A stretch of 16,184 bases of DNA, from positions 1-16,184 of the forward strand of contig CAJLTZ010000057.1 of NCBI GenBank assembly GCA_905209725.1, written 5' to 3'. A program made the position numbers and the translations under genes. The notes under the pieces are model-generated. The model had not been told where the DNA came from and did not search any database. It saw nothing but the letters and a program-made list of their open reading frames with translations. Below, piece by piece: positions 4,781-12,333 of this stretch. The stretch comes from an uncultured Muribaculaceae bacterium (GTDB taxonomy: Bacteria; Bacteroidota; Bacteroidia; Bacteroidales; Muribaculaceae). Position 1 is the first letter of the stretch; each line of letters opens with the position of its first letter.

Positions 4781-7414
4781 TTAATGCGACACTGTGATGA
4801 GGAGGCGGTCAGTGTGGTCGTTGGGGTTGAGGATTCTGTATACTCCTGCTGGCACATGATGGCCGTCGGAGTCAAGGAGGTCCCAGTAGGTGATTCCGTC
4901 GGCGGGGAGAGGGAGGGTAGCCACCGGGCGGTCGTTGCGGTCATACACGGATAGGGTGGTGCCGGGTTCCACATTGTAGATGGCCACGGTGCCGGGATAG
5001 TCGGAGGAGACAGTGTCGGGGGAGGCCACAAGGTGGCGCAATTCCATGGCGACGCCGGCCGCGCCCACATGCACCGACGCGATGCCATTTTGCGTGGAGG
5101 CGAAGATGCGCTGCGACTCCGGATCCCAGCCCAGCGACCAGATGCAGTCGGAGGGAAGGGGGGAATTCTCGGTGGTGTATTTGGCCACAATATGCGAGCG
5201 GTCGGCGGAGATGCCGTAGAAGCCGTCGGAAGAGGTGGCTATCCAGAGGCGTCCGTAGGTGTCGTAGCAGAGGTCGCGCACGGTGGAGAAGAAGCTGGCG
5301 CTCGTCTGGGCAAGACCGCTGCCATAGGAGAGCTCATAGCCGGGAAAACCTGACGACAGGGGCTTGTCGGAGGGATTGAACACGCCGATTCCGGCGAGAT
5401 GGGCCACAAGCACTTCGCCCGTGTTGGGATCCTCCACCATGTCGCGCACGCCATTCCAGGTGTTGGAGCCACCCTCCGCAGAGACAAGGGTATTGCCTAC
5501 GAGAGTCAACTCATCGTCGGAAGTGTCGTCAAGAGTTCCCTTGTGGTCGAGGATATACACGAGGCTATTGGGCGCAATGGAAAGCACCACCTTATTGGCG
5601 TTATTGGGATGGCGTAGGGGCAGACACTTCATCACGGAGTTGCCCTGCTGGTTTATGTCAAGGATGATTGTACCGAACTCTCCGGCCTTGGATATGTCGC
5701 CGGTCTCGAGGCAGGCACGGCGCTGCTCGGCGGTCCAGTAGTGGAGTGTGCTGCGTCCCTGCGTGGGGGAGGTGGTATGCGTGATTTCCATGAAGGCCCA
5801 GAAGGTGCCGTCATTGTCGAATCCGCCGGGATGGGCGGCGCAATACGTGTTCCAATTGCTCTTGTAGGGGAAGGCCTTGAAACCCGGCAGAGAGGCAGTG
5901 GTATTATTTGTCGACGCGAAGCGCAGAGCCGTGGCCTTCGGATTCTTCACATTGATCACCGTGATGCCGTCCCATCGCGAACCGAGGAACACATAGTCGG
6001 TAAAAACCGGGTCGGCCACAATCCCCAGCGGGTCGCGGGTGGGATAGGCGCTGGCCACCTTGTCGTAGGCGGCGGAAAGGTCGCCTGTGGCGAAGTCGGG
6101 ACGATTATATATCGACGAGAGGTCGCTCCATTTGCCGTTGCGATATGCCGAGAGGAGGAGCGGGTCGTTGAGGTCGGAGACGAAATTGTTGCCGTATCCT
6201 CCGTTGCTGTAGAGGAGTCCGGCTGCGGGGGAATATGTGAAATGGGAGTTTCTTGAAGCGCGGGGAGCCTCGGGGCGCAGCGTCTGCGTCTCGCTCCAGG
6301 TGGCGGAGGCATCGGCGCCCGACGATTTGAGGCGGCTCAGATTGGCCCACGACTTCACAGCCCAGAAGTCGGTGCCATTGTATGTAGCCATCACAGGACG
6401 CACTCCCGTGGGGAGCGGGCGCGCGGTCACTGCAGGAGTGCCGCCGGCAGGAACCGTGCGCGACAGATGATACACATATTTCGAAGAGGGGAAGAGATAG
6501 CCGTCGCGGGTCATCACCCCTGAGTTCTCGAGATTGTTGGTGGGCTGCTCGTTGGCAATCAGGCTCGAAAGGCTCTCATTGCCTGCCGTGTCGTATACGG
6601 GCACTGTGCGCCATCTCCCATCCGTATATCGCAGCATGGATATGTTGGAATAACCGGTCTTGCCATTGCGCACGAATGCCACGTTATTGTCGTCGAGCGG
6701 CATCAGCATGTTCGGATTATAGCCCACGGAGAGGCCGGTGGTCTTGAAACTCGCCTTTAATGCGAGGTCGGCGCCCGGCTCCACATGGTAGATGAGATTG
6801 TCGGCGATTGCCACAACCCGCTGCCCCACCTTGCAGATGGAATTGAAATTCATCCCGAAGGAGGAGGCCTCCAACACTTTTTTGGTGGCGCCGTCGATAT
6901 GCACGAAGCCCGAGCCGGTGCTTACCCATATGTCGGAACCGGATATGTCGAAGGTGATGTTGTTGATTTTCTTCTCCACGGGGAGGGTGCGGTCGGCGAG
7001 TGCATCGATATGGGTCACGTTCCAGTCGGAATCGATGATATCCACAACGCCATCGGCATAGGCCGTGACAAGCACGTCGGTGACTGGATTGTAATTGCAG
7101 AAAATCATCATGCCGCGGTGCAGGTCGGCCAGCTGCACAAGGGGCTGGAATCCGGCTGCGGCATTGTGGCTGTCATATACGAAAACAGCCCCGGCCGGTT
7201 CATCGAAAAGATATGACCATTCGGGGCGGTAGATATGCTGAAGCGCATAGAAGAAAGTGCGCGACTTTCCCTCCATGATGCGATGGGGATAGGCATAGAC
7301 ATTGGAGTAGATCTTCCAGGCATCCGTGGACGCAGGCCCGGCTGCCACGGCATAAGGGGCATGCGGCAGCAAGAGCGCGGCACAGGCCGCTATTACAAGG
7401 AATATGTTACGCAT
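4781..7414 (-). CDS. porZ: PorZ-like type IX secretion-system beta-propeller protein
   Basis: The 877-residue product has a signal peptide (about 1-25) and then WKIYSNVYAY, the start of an N-terminal propeller. That part contains the PorZ-like stretch VFVYDSHNAAAGF...MIFCNYNPVTDVLVTAYADGVVDIID. A second propeller with two-component-regulator-type repeats lies at about 600-790 (for example GRLWIATSSDGFYGI and RIFASTQNGIASVH). The last 80 residues (from about 798, ending in GVYRILNPNDHTDRLLITVSH) look like a T9SS C-terminal sorting domain. In Porphyromonas gingivalis PorZ is a surface component of the T9SS attachment complex that helps fix cargo to A-LPS; the same role is inferred here. It is slightly longer than P. 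gingivalis PorZ (about 776 residues). It starts 71 bp past the phosphatase gene, and the 5-alpha-reductase-like gene follows 31 bp after it, so it probably shares mRNA with that gene. A generic propeller surface protein is the alternative. Confidence 0.7.
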   Translation of the reverse strand: MRNIFLVIAACAALLLPHAPYAVAAGPASTDAWKIYSNVYAYPHRIMEGKSRTFFYALQHIYRPEWSYLFDEPAGAVFVYDSHNAAAGFQPLVQLADLHRGMMIFCNYNPVTDVLVTAYADGVVDIIDSDWNVTHIDALADRTLPVEKKINNITFDISGSDIWVSTGSGFVHIDGATKKVLEASSFGMNFNSICKVGQRVVAIADNLIYHVEPGADLALKASFKTTGLSVGYNPNMLMPLDDNNVAFVRNGKTGYSNISMLRYTDGRWRTVPVYDTAGNESLSSLIANEQPTNNLENSGVMTRDGYLFPSSKYVYHLSRTVPAGGTPAVTARPLPTGVRPVMATYNGTDFWAVKSWANLSRLKSSGADASATWSETQTLRPEAPRASRNSHFTYSPAAGLLYSNGGYGNNFVSDLNDPLLLSAYRNGKWSDLSSIYNRPDFATGDLSAAYDKVASAYPTRDPLGIVADPVFTDYVFLGSRWDGITVINVKNPKATALRFASTNNTTASLPGFKAFPYKSNWNTYCAAHPGGFDNDGTFWAFMEITHTTSPTQGRSTLHYWTAEQRRACLETGDISKAGEFGTIILDINQQGNSVMKCLPLRHPNNANKVVLSIAPNSLVYILDHKGTLDDTSDDELTLVGNTLVSAEGGSNTWNGVRDMVEDPNTGEVLVAHLAGIGVFNPSDKPLSSGFPGYELSYGSGLAQTSASFFSTVRDLCYDTYGRLWIATSSDGFYGISADRSHIVAKYTTENSPLPSDCIWSLGWDPESQRIFASTQNGIASVHVGAAGVAMELRHLVASPDTVSSDYPGTVAIYNVEPGTTLSVYDRNDRPVATLPLPADGITYWDLLDSDGHHVPAGVYRILNPNDHTDRLLITVSH

Positions 7415-7447
7415 GTTTTATTAACGTTATTTATCGCTCCAATTGTA

Positions 7448-7490
7448 TATTTCACTGGGTGAAAATCAGACTTTTTTGGCCTATTTCACT
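7448..7490. promoter_or_regulatory. Repeated TATTTCACT motif and small palindrome upstream of the PorZ-like gene
   Basis: TATTTCACT occurs at 7448-7456 and 7482-7490, 34 bp apart (about three helical turns). The first copy overlaps a perfect palindrome TTTCAC-TGG-GTGAAA (7450-7464). These sites lie in the 71-bp gap before the PorZ-like gene, so they may be a binding site or a weak hairpin behind the phosphatase gene. No consensus promoter was recognised. Confidence 0.3.
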
Positions 7491-8073
7491 CATTTTTTAT
7501 CATGATATTGGTGCCACAGGCATTAGCCCGCATCAGCGGCAGGTCGTCATCATGGTCGGTGAATACCAGGGTGTCGCCGGTGAATGGCACACCAAGCTGA
7601 CGGATTCTGCGCACTTTCTCCTCCCCCTTGCATTCAGGGCCTGCGTCGGGGGTGGCCACGGCGTAGGGGATGCCGATGCGCAGGGCAAGCGGATTGGCAT
7701 AGAGCGCCGGGGCGGCTGTGGCAAGCATTGCGCGGGGATTATCACGCACGGCCTTCTCTACCTCCGGGTTGAGATTGCGCAAGATTTTTTCTATCGTGAC
7801 CTCTATGATTTTCTCCGAGCCATATCGTTCAAACAGGCTGAGGATGCGGCGTTTGGCCTCCCAATGTGTGATTACTCGCAGTTTCCTGAGCACCACAATC
7901 CCTCCAAGCGGCAAGCGGGCCTTCGGGATGCCCCGGAAAAATTCCTTCACGAAGAGGGTGAATGTGTTCACACGGCTCAGCGTGCCGTCGAGGTCTGCTA
8001 TCACGCGAATCTCTGAGGGCTCGGGATTCAGGCGTTCCTCTGAAGCGTTGGTATTTATGCGTCGAGGCTCCAT
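7486..8073 (-). CDS. HAD superfamily phosphatase (class IB-like)
   Basis: The 195-residue soluble protein carries the four HAD motifs in order: DLDGT (D27 nucleophile, D29 acid/base), LATAAP with T119, a motif III lysine in CKGEEK (K149 or K153), and FTDHDDDLPLM (D173, D175-D177). The helical cap between motifs I and II and the DDLPLM ending resemble phosphoserine-phosphatase-type (IB) enzymes. It should remove phosphate from a small cytoplasmic metabolite; the substrate is unknown. The ATG at 8073 overlaps the end of the phosphoribosyltransferase gene by 19 bp, so the two are probably translationally coupled. This suggests that the phosphatase acts on a product of that enzyme. A true SerB is unlikely given its shorter length and context. 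Confidence 0.85.
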   Translation of the reverse strand: MEPRRINTNASEERLNPEPSEIRVIADLDGTLSRVNTFTLFVKEFFRGIPKARLPLGGIVVLRKLRVITHWEAKRRILSLFERYGSEKIIEVTIEKILRNLNPEVEKAVRDNPRAMLATAAPALYANPLALRIGIPYAVATPDAGPECKGEEKVRRIRQLGVPFTGDTLVFTDHDDDLPLMRANACGTNIMIKNE

Positions 8074-8639
8074 GGGAATCGGATTAGCGTGTTCTTGCCG
8101 CAGAGAGAAAAGTCGGCTTTAACGGCCTGGCGACCGCGGGTTGAGGCAATCACGGCAGTGCGGATGTCTATGTCGCCACGCACAGCATGCAGGGAATCAA
8201 CCACATCCCTCATAGTGGCGCCGCTGTCGAGAGCATCATCCACAACCAACACTTGCGCCCCCTTTTCCACGCTGCGAAGTGCGGCAACGAGTCCATCCGG
8301 CACCACTACCCTTCTCGGAGGACGAACCCTCCGCAGCGAACCGGCGACATGTTCCATAATCCGGAGCAGATTGGCCACTGGCCGCGGCAGGCGGCGGATC
8401 AGTCCCTTCAGACGCTGCTCCTTGACCTCCGTGCCCGGGCGGCGCGATGAGATTTCGAAATATGAGGGCTTAACCGCAAGCAAGTCATTGAGGACAGGCT
8501 TCATCGACTGCATCACGACGACGCCCCCCGTGGCGATTCCCACCACGAGCCGAGGCATGCATCCCGAGGCGGCCACCATCTCCGCCAGCCGCCGGCACTC
8601 TTCCCGGAATCTCTCTCTGTCAAGCGTCAGAACCCTCAT
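8055..8639 (-). CDS. Type I phosphoribosyltransferase domain protein
   Basis: The 194-residue cytoplasmic protein carries the 5-phosphoribosyl-1-diphosphate binding signature VVDDALDSGAT (132-142) and the upstream loop VGIATGGVVV (33-42), which binds pyrophosphate in this fold. The middle hood region (about 60-125) is basic and resembles no purine or pyrimidine salvage enzyme that I recognise. The base or other acceptor is therefore unknown. The frame extends to a TTG at 8693, but the ATG at 8639 is preferred: it avoids overlap with the glycosyltransferase gene, which ends at 8668, and places the first beta strand normally. It overlaps the HAD phosphatase gene by 19 bp, suggesting a two-step phosphoribosylation and dephosphorylation. 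Confidence 0.85.
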   Translation of the reverse strand: MRVLTLDRERFREECRRLAEMVAASGCMPRLVVGIATGGVVVMQSMKPVLNDLLAVKPSYFEISSRRPGTEVKEQRLKGLIRRLPRPVANLLRIMEHVAGSLRRVRPPRRVVVPDGLVAALRSVEKGAQVLVVDDALDSGATMRDVVDSLHAVRGDIDIRTAVIASTRGRQAVKADFSLCGKNTLIRFPWSLDA

Positions 8640-8642
8640 TGT

Positions 8643-8660
8643 AATGTTGAATTTTGAATG
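8643..8660. repeat. Short TTGAATN heptad repeat between genes
   Basis: Two heptads, TTGAATT (8647-8653) and TTGAATG (8654-8660), lie in the 28-bp gap between the glycosyltransferase stop and the phosphoribosyltransferase start. Seventeen bases (8643-8659) are identical to 420-436. Confidence 0.6.
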
Positions 8661-8667
8661 CCAATCT

Positions 8668-9654
8668 TCAATCCAGCCGATAGCCTTTGCCAAGCATCCT
8701 CATCACTCTTGTTCCGAAATATGATGCCAGCGCGCCGATCCTATTCTTCAATCGCACTTTCGGGTCGCGCAGTTCGGCAAGCCGCATCCTGCGTATCGCG
8801 CTGAGGCAGCGCTCCTTCTGCACGGGATAGTCGAGGCCGTTGGCGATGATGAGCAGCAGCATGTTGTAATGAGCGCTGAAACTGCGCGAACGGGCAGCCG
8901 GAAGAAGCGACGGATAGCGCTCCTCGGCAAACCGCACTATCCTGTCAGCGACATCCAGCACATCGAAACGCATCTCCGACAATGTGTTGACAACGCTTCC
9001 CGGTGTCGGACGGTAATAATATGTCTCGGCCGATGTATATGCCACCCTTCCGGCTCTCTCGAAAAGTCTGTAGAAGATGTCAAGATCCTCATATGCAATC
9101 CCTTCTTGGAAACGCATATCATCGCTCCAGAGGTCTCTGGAATAAAGCACATTCCACACGGCATTTATCAGATATTCCTGATAGAATGCCTTCTCCATGG
9201 CTGTTTCCGCGTCCCATAAATGCGTTTCAACATCATTGGGAAGCGGTTGTGCGGGCAGCGGCTCGCGAGAAAATGAACCGATGGCAAGCGGCACTCCGGA
9301 GGAATCCATCAGCGCGGATAGTGTGGAGATGGCATCGGGGTGAATGGCGTCGTCGGCGTCGATGAAGAAGAGTCGTTCTCCGGTGCATACCTCGATTCCG
9401 GCATTTCGGGCATCGGACATGCCGCCGTTCTTCTTATGAATCACGCGCCAGCACTCATGGCCTTCGGCATAACGGTCGCAGATGGCGCCGCTCGAATCCG
9501 GAGATCCGTCATCCACAAGAATCACCTCAAGCGAGGGATAGCTCTGCGCTGCAATGGAGTCGAGACACGACACAAGATAGCGCTCCGCATTGTATACGGG
9601 CACTATCACGCTGACTGTAGGGATTTTCTGCGAATCCAGCAGGCGTCCGGACAT
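8668..9654 (-). CDS. Family 2 glycosyltransferase
   Basis: The 328-residue GT-A fold protein begins with VSVIVPVYNAERYL (14-27) and has LVDDGSPDSS (46-55) for nucleotide-sugar binding, GGMSDARNAG (77-86), and the metal-binding DxD in FIDADDA (D99, D101). The catalytic-loop region with YEDLDIFYRLF follows around 185-200. It transfers a sugar from a nucleotide donor at the cytoplasmic face of the inner membrane, most likely to a surface polysaccharide, LPS or glycolipid; donor and acceptor cannot be told. There are no membrane segments. Its ATG overlaps the stop of the upstream TonB_C gene by one base (TGATG), so the two are coupled. No other polysaccharide genes are nearby, so it is not part of a large capsule locus in this window. 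Confidence 0.92.
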   Translation of the reverse strand: MSGRLLDSQKIPTVSVIVPVYNAERYLVSCLDSIAAQSYPSLEVILVDDGSPDSSGAICDRYAEGHECWRVIHKKNGGMSDARNAGIEVCTGERLFFIDADDAIHPDAISTLSALMDSSGVPLAIGSFSREPLPAQPLPNDVETHLWDAETAMEKAFYQEYLINAVWNVLYSRDLWSDDMRFQEGIAYEDLDIFYRLFERAGRVAYTSAETYYYRPTPGSVVNTLSEMRFDVLDVADRIVRFAEERYPSLLPAARSRSFSAHYNMLLLIIANGLDYPVQKERCLSAIRRMRLAELRDPKVRLKNRIGALASYFGTRVMRMLGKGYRLD

Positions 9655-10007
9655 CAGAGTGTGAAGGTGACGTCAACTGTGGCGCTGCTCTCCACGGGCG
9701 TGCCGTTGTCGGTGGCAGGCTGCCATTTCGGCATATTTTTCACCAGGCGGATCGACTCCTGCTCGAGGTCGGGATCCACCATGCGCTTGATCTTGATGTT
9801 GCCTATCGAGCCGTCGGGCTTGACGGAGAAAATCACTGTGACTACACCCTCCACGCCATTTTCCTTGGCCATGGGAGGATATTGCAGATTCTTGGTGATA
9901 TATTCCTGTTCGGCCGCTTTGCCGCCGGGGAAGGAGGCTGCCACAGTCTGGGCGGCTGCGCCGAGCGCCACGCCGAAGGAAAGCATCAGGGCCAGTAATT
10001 TCTTCAT
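9654..10007 (-). CDS. Small periplasmic TonB C-terminal domain protein
   Basis: The 117-residue product consists of a signal peptide (1-22, ending GAAAQ) and one TonB_C domain: FPGG, YITKNLQYPPMAKENGVEGVVTVIFSVKPDGSIGNIKI and MPKWQPATDNGTPVESSATVDVTF. TonB_C domains normally contact the TonB box of outer-membrane transporters. Free single-domain proteins of this kind are common in Bacteroidetes, where their role is not settled; this one lacks the N-terminal helix and proline-rich spanner of a true TonB. The frame runs upstream to 10169 through an inverted-repeat element, but the ATG at 10007 gives a perfect signal peptide and is chosen. It is the first gene of the leftward operon and overlaps the glycosyltransferase start by one base. 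Confidence 0.85.
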   Translation of the reverse strand: MKKLLALMLSFGVALGAAAQTVAASFPGGKAAEQEYITKNLQYPPMAKENGVEGVVTVIFSVKPDGSIGNIKIKRMVDPDLEQESIRLVKNMPKWQPATDNGTPVESSATVDVTFTL

Positions 10008-10029
10008 ATCGCTATTCTTTTTGAATTTT

Positions 10030-10074
10030 CTTATAGTGCCTATAGGGCTTATAGGATCTATACTGCCTATTGTT
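10030..10074. repeat. 9-bp degenerate tandem repeat (CCTATAGGG type), five copies
   Basis: Units are CTTATAGTG, CCTATAGGG, CTTATAGGA, TCTATACTG and CCTATTGTT, in register from 10030 to 10074. Each is partly palindromic around TATA. They lie 23 bp upstream of the TonB_C gene start, inside its probable 5' leader or promoter. Confidence 0.7.
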
Positions 10075-10083
10075 CTAATTCTT

Positions 10084-10347
10084 AGACCCCATCCCATAAA
10101 AAATGTTAATGCAGGGGCGACCGATTTTTGATGCAGCTCAGCAAGTTGAAGAGGGAGCGATGCGGGCATCGTGACCGATGAGACTTGGCTGAGATGCGCA
10201 AAAAGCGGTCGAACCTACCTAATTTTTATTGTGAAAGAGGTCATTTGTTAAAACTTTTAATTTATGCCCCATCTTGAAATTACGCCTGTCTCGCAGCTGC
10301 ACCTCATCTGCGACCCCTGCGTTAACATTTTTTGTGGGATGGGGTCT
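10084..10347. mobile_element. 264-bp MITE-like inverted-repeat element with nested hairpin
   Basis: Terminal inverted repeats of about 37 bp lie at 10084-10120 (AGACCCCATCCCATAAAAAA...) and 10311-10347. They differ by only a few bases and a one-base indel. The right end is also present at 11-54. Inside, 10118-10146 pairs with 10183-10212 (CGACCG...AAGT) to form a long imperfect hairpin whose tip carries the 22-bp core 10154-10175, shared exactly with the element at 3804-3981. The right half (10264-10350) contains a 28-codon open frame ending CDPCVNIFCGMGS, probably incidental. No transposase is encoded, so it would need to be moved in trans. It sits between two divergent operons, where it could affect expression of both. 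Confidence 0.75.
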
Positions 10348-10515
10348 TAGACTCCCTGATTTGTTGGGAGTTTAATCTTTTTCCAAAAGGCAAAGATAAG
10401 ACAATTACGCCGCATATGCAACTTTTTGCAGATTTCCGCGTATATCTTATAACGGCTCCTATATTATTAAGGAGGAATATAACCGCGGAAGGGATGGGGA
10501 CAAAAGCTTCAACGA

Positions 10516-12327
10516 ATGAATAGACTTGTCGAAATAATTGCTGAAAACGCAAAGAAATACGCCGGACGCGAGGCCTACCGCTTCTGCTGGCGCAAGGATG
10601 GTGAATGGCTCTCCACGAGCTGGGATGAGTTTGCCGCGCAAGTGGGCGTGGCCGCAAATGCTCTGGCACGTCTGGGCCTCGCGGAGAAGGACACCATCGC
10701 CATCTGCTCCCCAAACACACCGCAGATCCTTATCACCGAGTTCGGCGCCTTCCGCAACCGTGTGGCCGCCATCCCGATCTACGCAAGTTCGGTGCAGGCG
10801 CAGTTCGATTTCATAATCGGCAACGGCACTCCGAAGGTGATTTTCGTGGGCGACAAGCACCAGTATCCGATGGCTTATTCCTACTGGAAGCGCCATAAGA
10901 ACGTGAACCGCATCGTGGTATACAAGAACGACGGCCTGGAACTTGAGCCCGACGACAACGTGACCATCTTCTGGGACGATTTCGTGCGCCTCGGCATGGA
11001 GGCCGACGACAACACCCGTCGCGAAGTGGAGGAGCGTGCCAAGCGAGGCCTCCCCGACGACATGGCTACCCTCATCTATACCTCCGGCACCACCGGCGAA
11101 CCCAAAGGCGTAGTGATCACCCACCGCAACTACGACACCGCCATCGCCGCCCACCTCGCCATCCTAAAGAGCATCTCCGACAAGGACCTATCCATGGCGT
11201 TCCTGCCGATGAGCCATATCCTCGAGAAGGCCTGGAGCTTCTTCTGCATCACGCGCGGAGTGGCTATCGCCGTGAATTACGATCCGCGCCTCATTGCCGA
11301 CACCATCCATGAGGTGCAACCCAATGTGATGTGCTGCGTGCCTCGCTTTTGGGAAAAGGTTTATACCCAGGTGAAGGAGAAGATTGCGGGCATGAAGCCG
11401 ATGCAGCGCTGGCTCGTGAAGCGCGCGCTCCACATAGGCCATCGCCGCAACCTCGACTATGTGCGCACCGGGCGCCCGGTGCCGCGCCTCCTTGCCCTCC
11501 GGTATGATTTCTACGACAAGCGCCTCTTCCGCAAGCTCCGCTATGCCATCGGCATCCCCAACCCGAATTTCTTCCCCACGGCCGGAGCTCCGCTTAGCGA
11601 CACCATCTGCGAGTTCATGCGCTCCGTGGGCATTGACGTGATTATCGGCTACGGCCTCAGCGAGACCACCGCCACTGTGAGCTGTTTCCCGCAGGTGGGT
11701 TATGAGATTGGCACCGTGGGCGTTCCCCTCCCCCACGTCAAGGTGCGCATCGACTCAAACGGCGAGATTCTCGTGAAGGGCGACACCGTGACTCCGGGCT
11801 ATTACAAAAACCCCGATGCCAACACCGCCGCTTTCACCGACGACGGCTTCTTCCGCACCGGCGACGCCGGATACCTCATGCCCTCGGGCGCGCTCGTGCT
11901 TACCGAACGAGTCAAGGACCTCTTCAAAACATCCAACGGCAAATATATCGCTCCGCAGATGATGGAGAGCCGACTGGCCGAAAACAAATATATCGATGAA
12001 GTGGCCGTAATCGGCGACCAGCGAAAATTCGTAACAGCGCTTGTGGTGCCCAACCTCTCCCAACTCCGCCGCTGGGCCGCCGCAAAAGGAATTGACACCG
12101 ACGACTCCCGCCAGCTTTGCGCCGACAGCCGCGTGGTGGAATTCATCATGAGCGAGATCAACCGTTACCAGACCGACATCGCCGAATTCGAGAAGATCAA
12201 GCGCATCACCCTCCTGCCCCACCATTTCTCCATCATGAACGGCGAAGTGACCAACACGATGAAAGTGCGCCGCCCCATAGTGGCCCGCAACTACGCCGCC
12301 ATCATCGACAAAATGTACGAAAATTAA
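10516..12327 (+). CDS. fadD: Long-chain fatty acid--CoA ligase (AMP-forming)
   Basis: The 603-residue acyl-CoA synthetase of the FAA1/COG1022 type carries the ANL-superfamily motifs: YTSGTTGEPKGV (188-199, P-loop), GYGLSETTA (378-386, adenylate-binding), FRTGD (446-450), R465 in the hinge region and NGEVTNTMKVRR (575-586) with the catalytic lysine K583. It activates free fatty acids with ATP and CoA for phospholipid incorporation or breakdown, acting in the cytoplasm or at the inner membrane. The length is typical of this subgroup, which is longer than E. coli FadD. The ATG at 10516 is the first in frame. A radical SAM gene starts 6 bp after the stop, so they share an operon. The exact chain length preference cannot be read from the sequence. 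Confidence 0.93.
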   Translation: MNRLVEIIAENAKKYAGREAYRFCWRKDGEWLSTSWDEFAAQVGVAANALARLGLAEKDTIAICSPNTPQILITEFGAFRNRVAAIPIYASSVQAQFDFIIGNGTPKVIFVGDKHQYPMAYSYWKRHKNVNRIVVYKNDGLELEPDDNVTIFWDDFVRLGMEADDNTRREVEERAKRGLPDDMATLIYTSGTTGEPKGVVITHRNYDTAIAAHLAILKSISDKDLSMAFLPMSHILEKAWSFFCITRGVAIAVNYDPRLIADTIHEVQPNVMCCVPRFWEKVYTQVKEKIAGMKPMQRWLVKRALHIGHRRNLDYVRTGRPVPRLLALRYDFYDKRLFRKLRYAIGIPNPNFFPTAGAPLSDTICEFMRSVGIDVIIGYGLSETTATVSCFPQVGYEIGTVGVPLPHVKVRIDSNGEILVKGDTVTPGYYKNPDANTAAFTDDGFFRTGDAGYLMPSGALVLTERVKDLFKTSNGKYIAPQMMESRLAENKYIDEVAVIGDQRKFVTALVVPNLSQLRRWAAAKGIDTDDSRQLCADSRVVEFIMSEINRYQTDIAEFEKIKRITLLPHHFSIMNGEVTNTMKVRRPIVARNYAAIIDKMYEN

Positions 12328-12333
12328 CATACC

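Larger units (their letters stand above)
10008..10515. other. Divergent intergenic region
   Basis: This 508-bp gap separates the leftward TonB_C gene from the rightward acyl-CoA synthetase gene and so should hold promoters for both. It contains a 9-bp tandem repeat (10030-10074) and the 264-bp inverted-repeat element (10084-10347). The remainder, 10348-10515, has an AAGGAGG at 10469-10475 that is 40 bp before the synthetase ATG, too far to be its ribosome-binding site. No good TAnnTTTG promoter was found for either gene. Confidence 0.6.

Noticed and set aside
10008..10169. 54-residue N-terminal extension of the TonB_C protein
   Set aside because: It reads through the 9-bp repeats and the inverted-repeat element; the internal ATG at 10007 gives a normal signal peptide.
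10459..11154. 231-codon minus-strand frame, with similar long frames opposite the rightward operon
   Set aside because: They are mirror frames of high-GC codon use opposite the acyl-CoA synthetase, radical SAM and LdcA genes.
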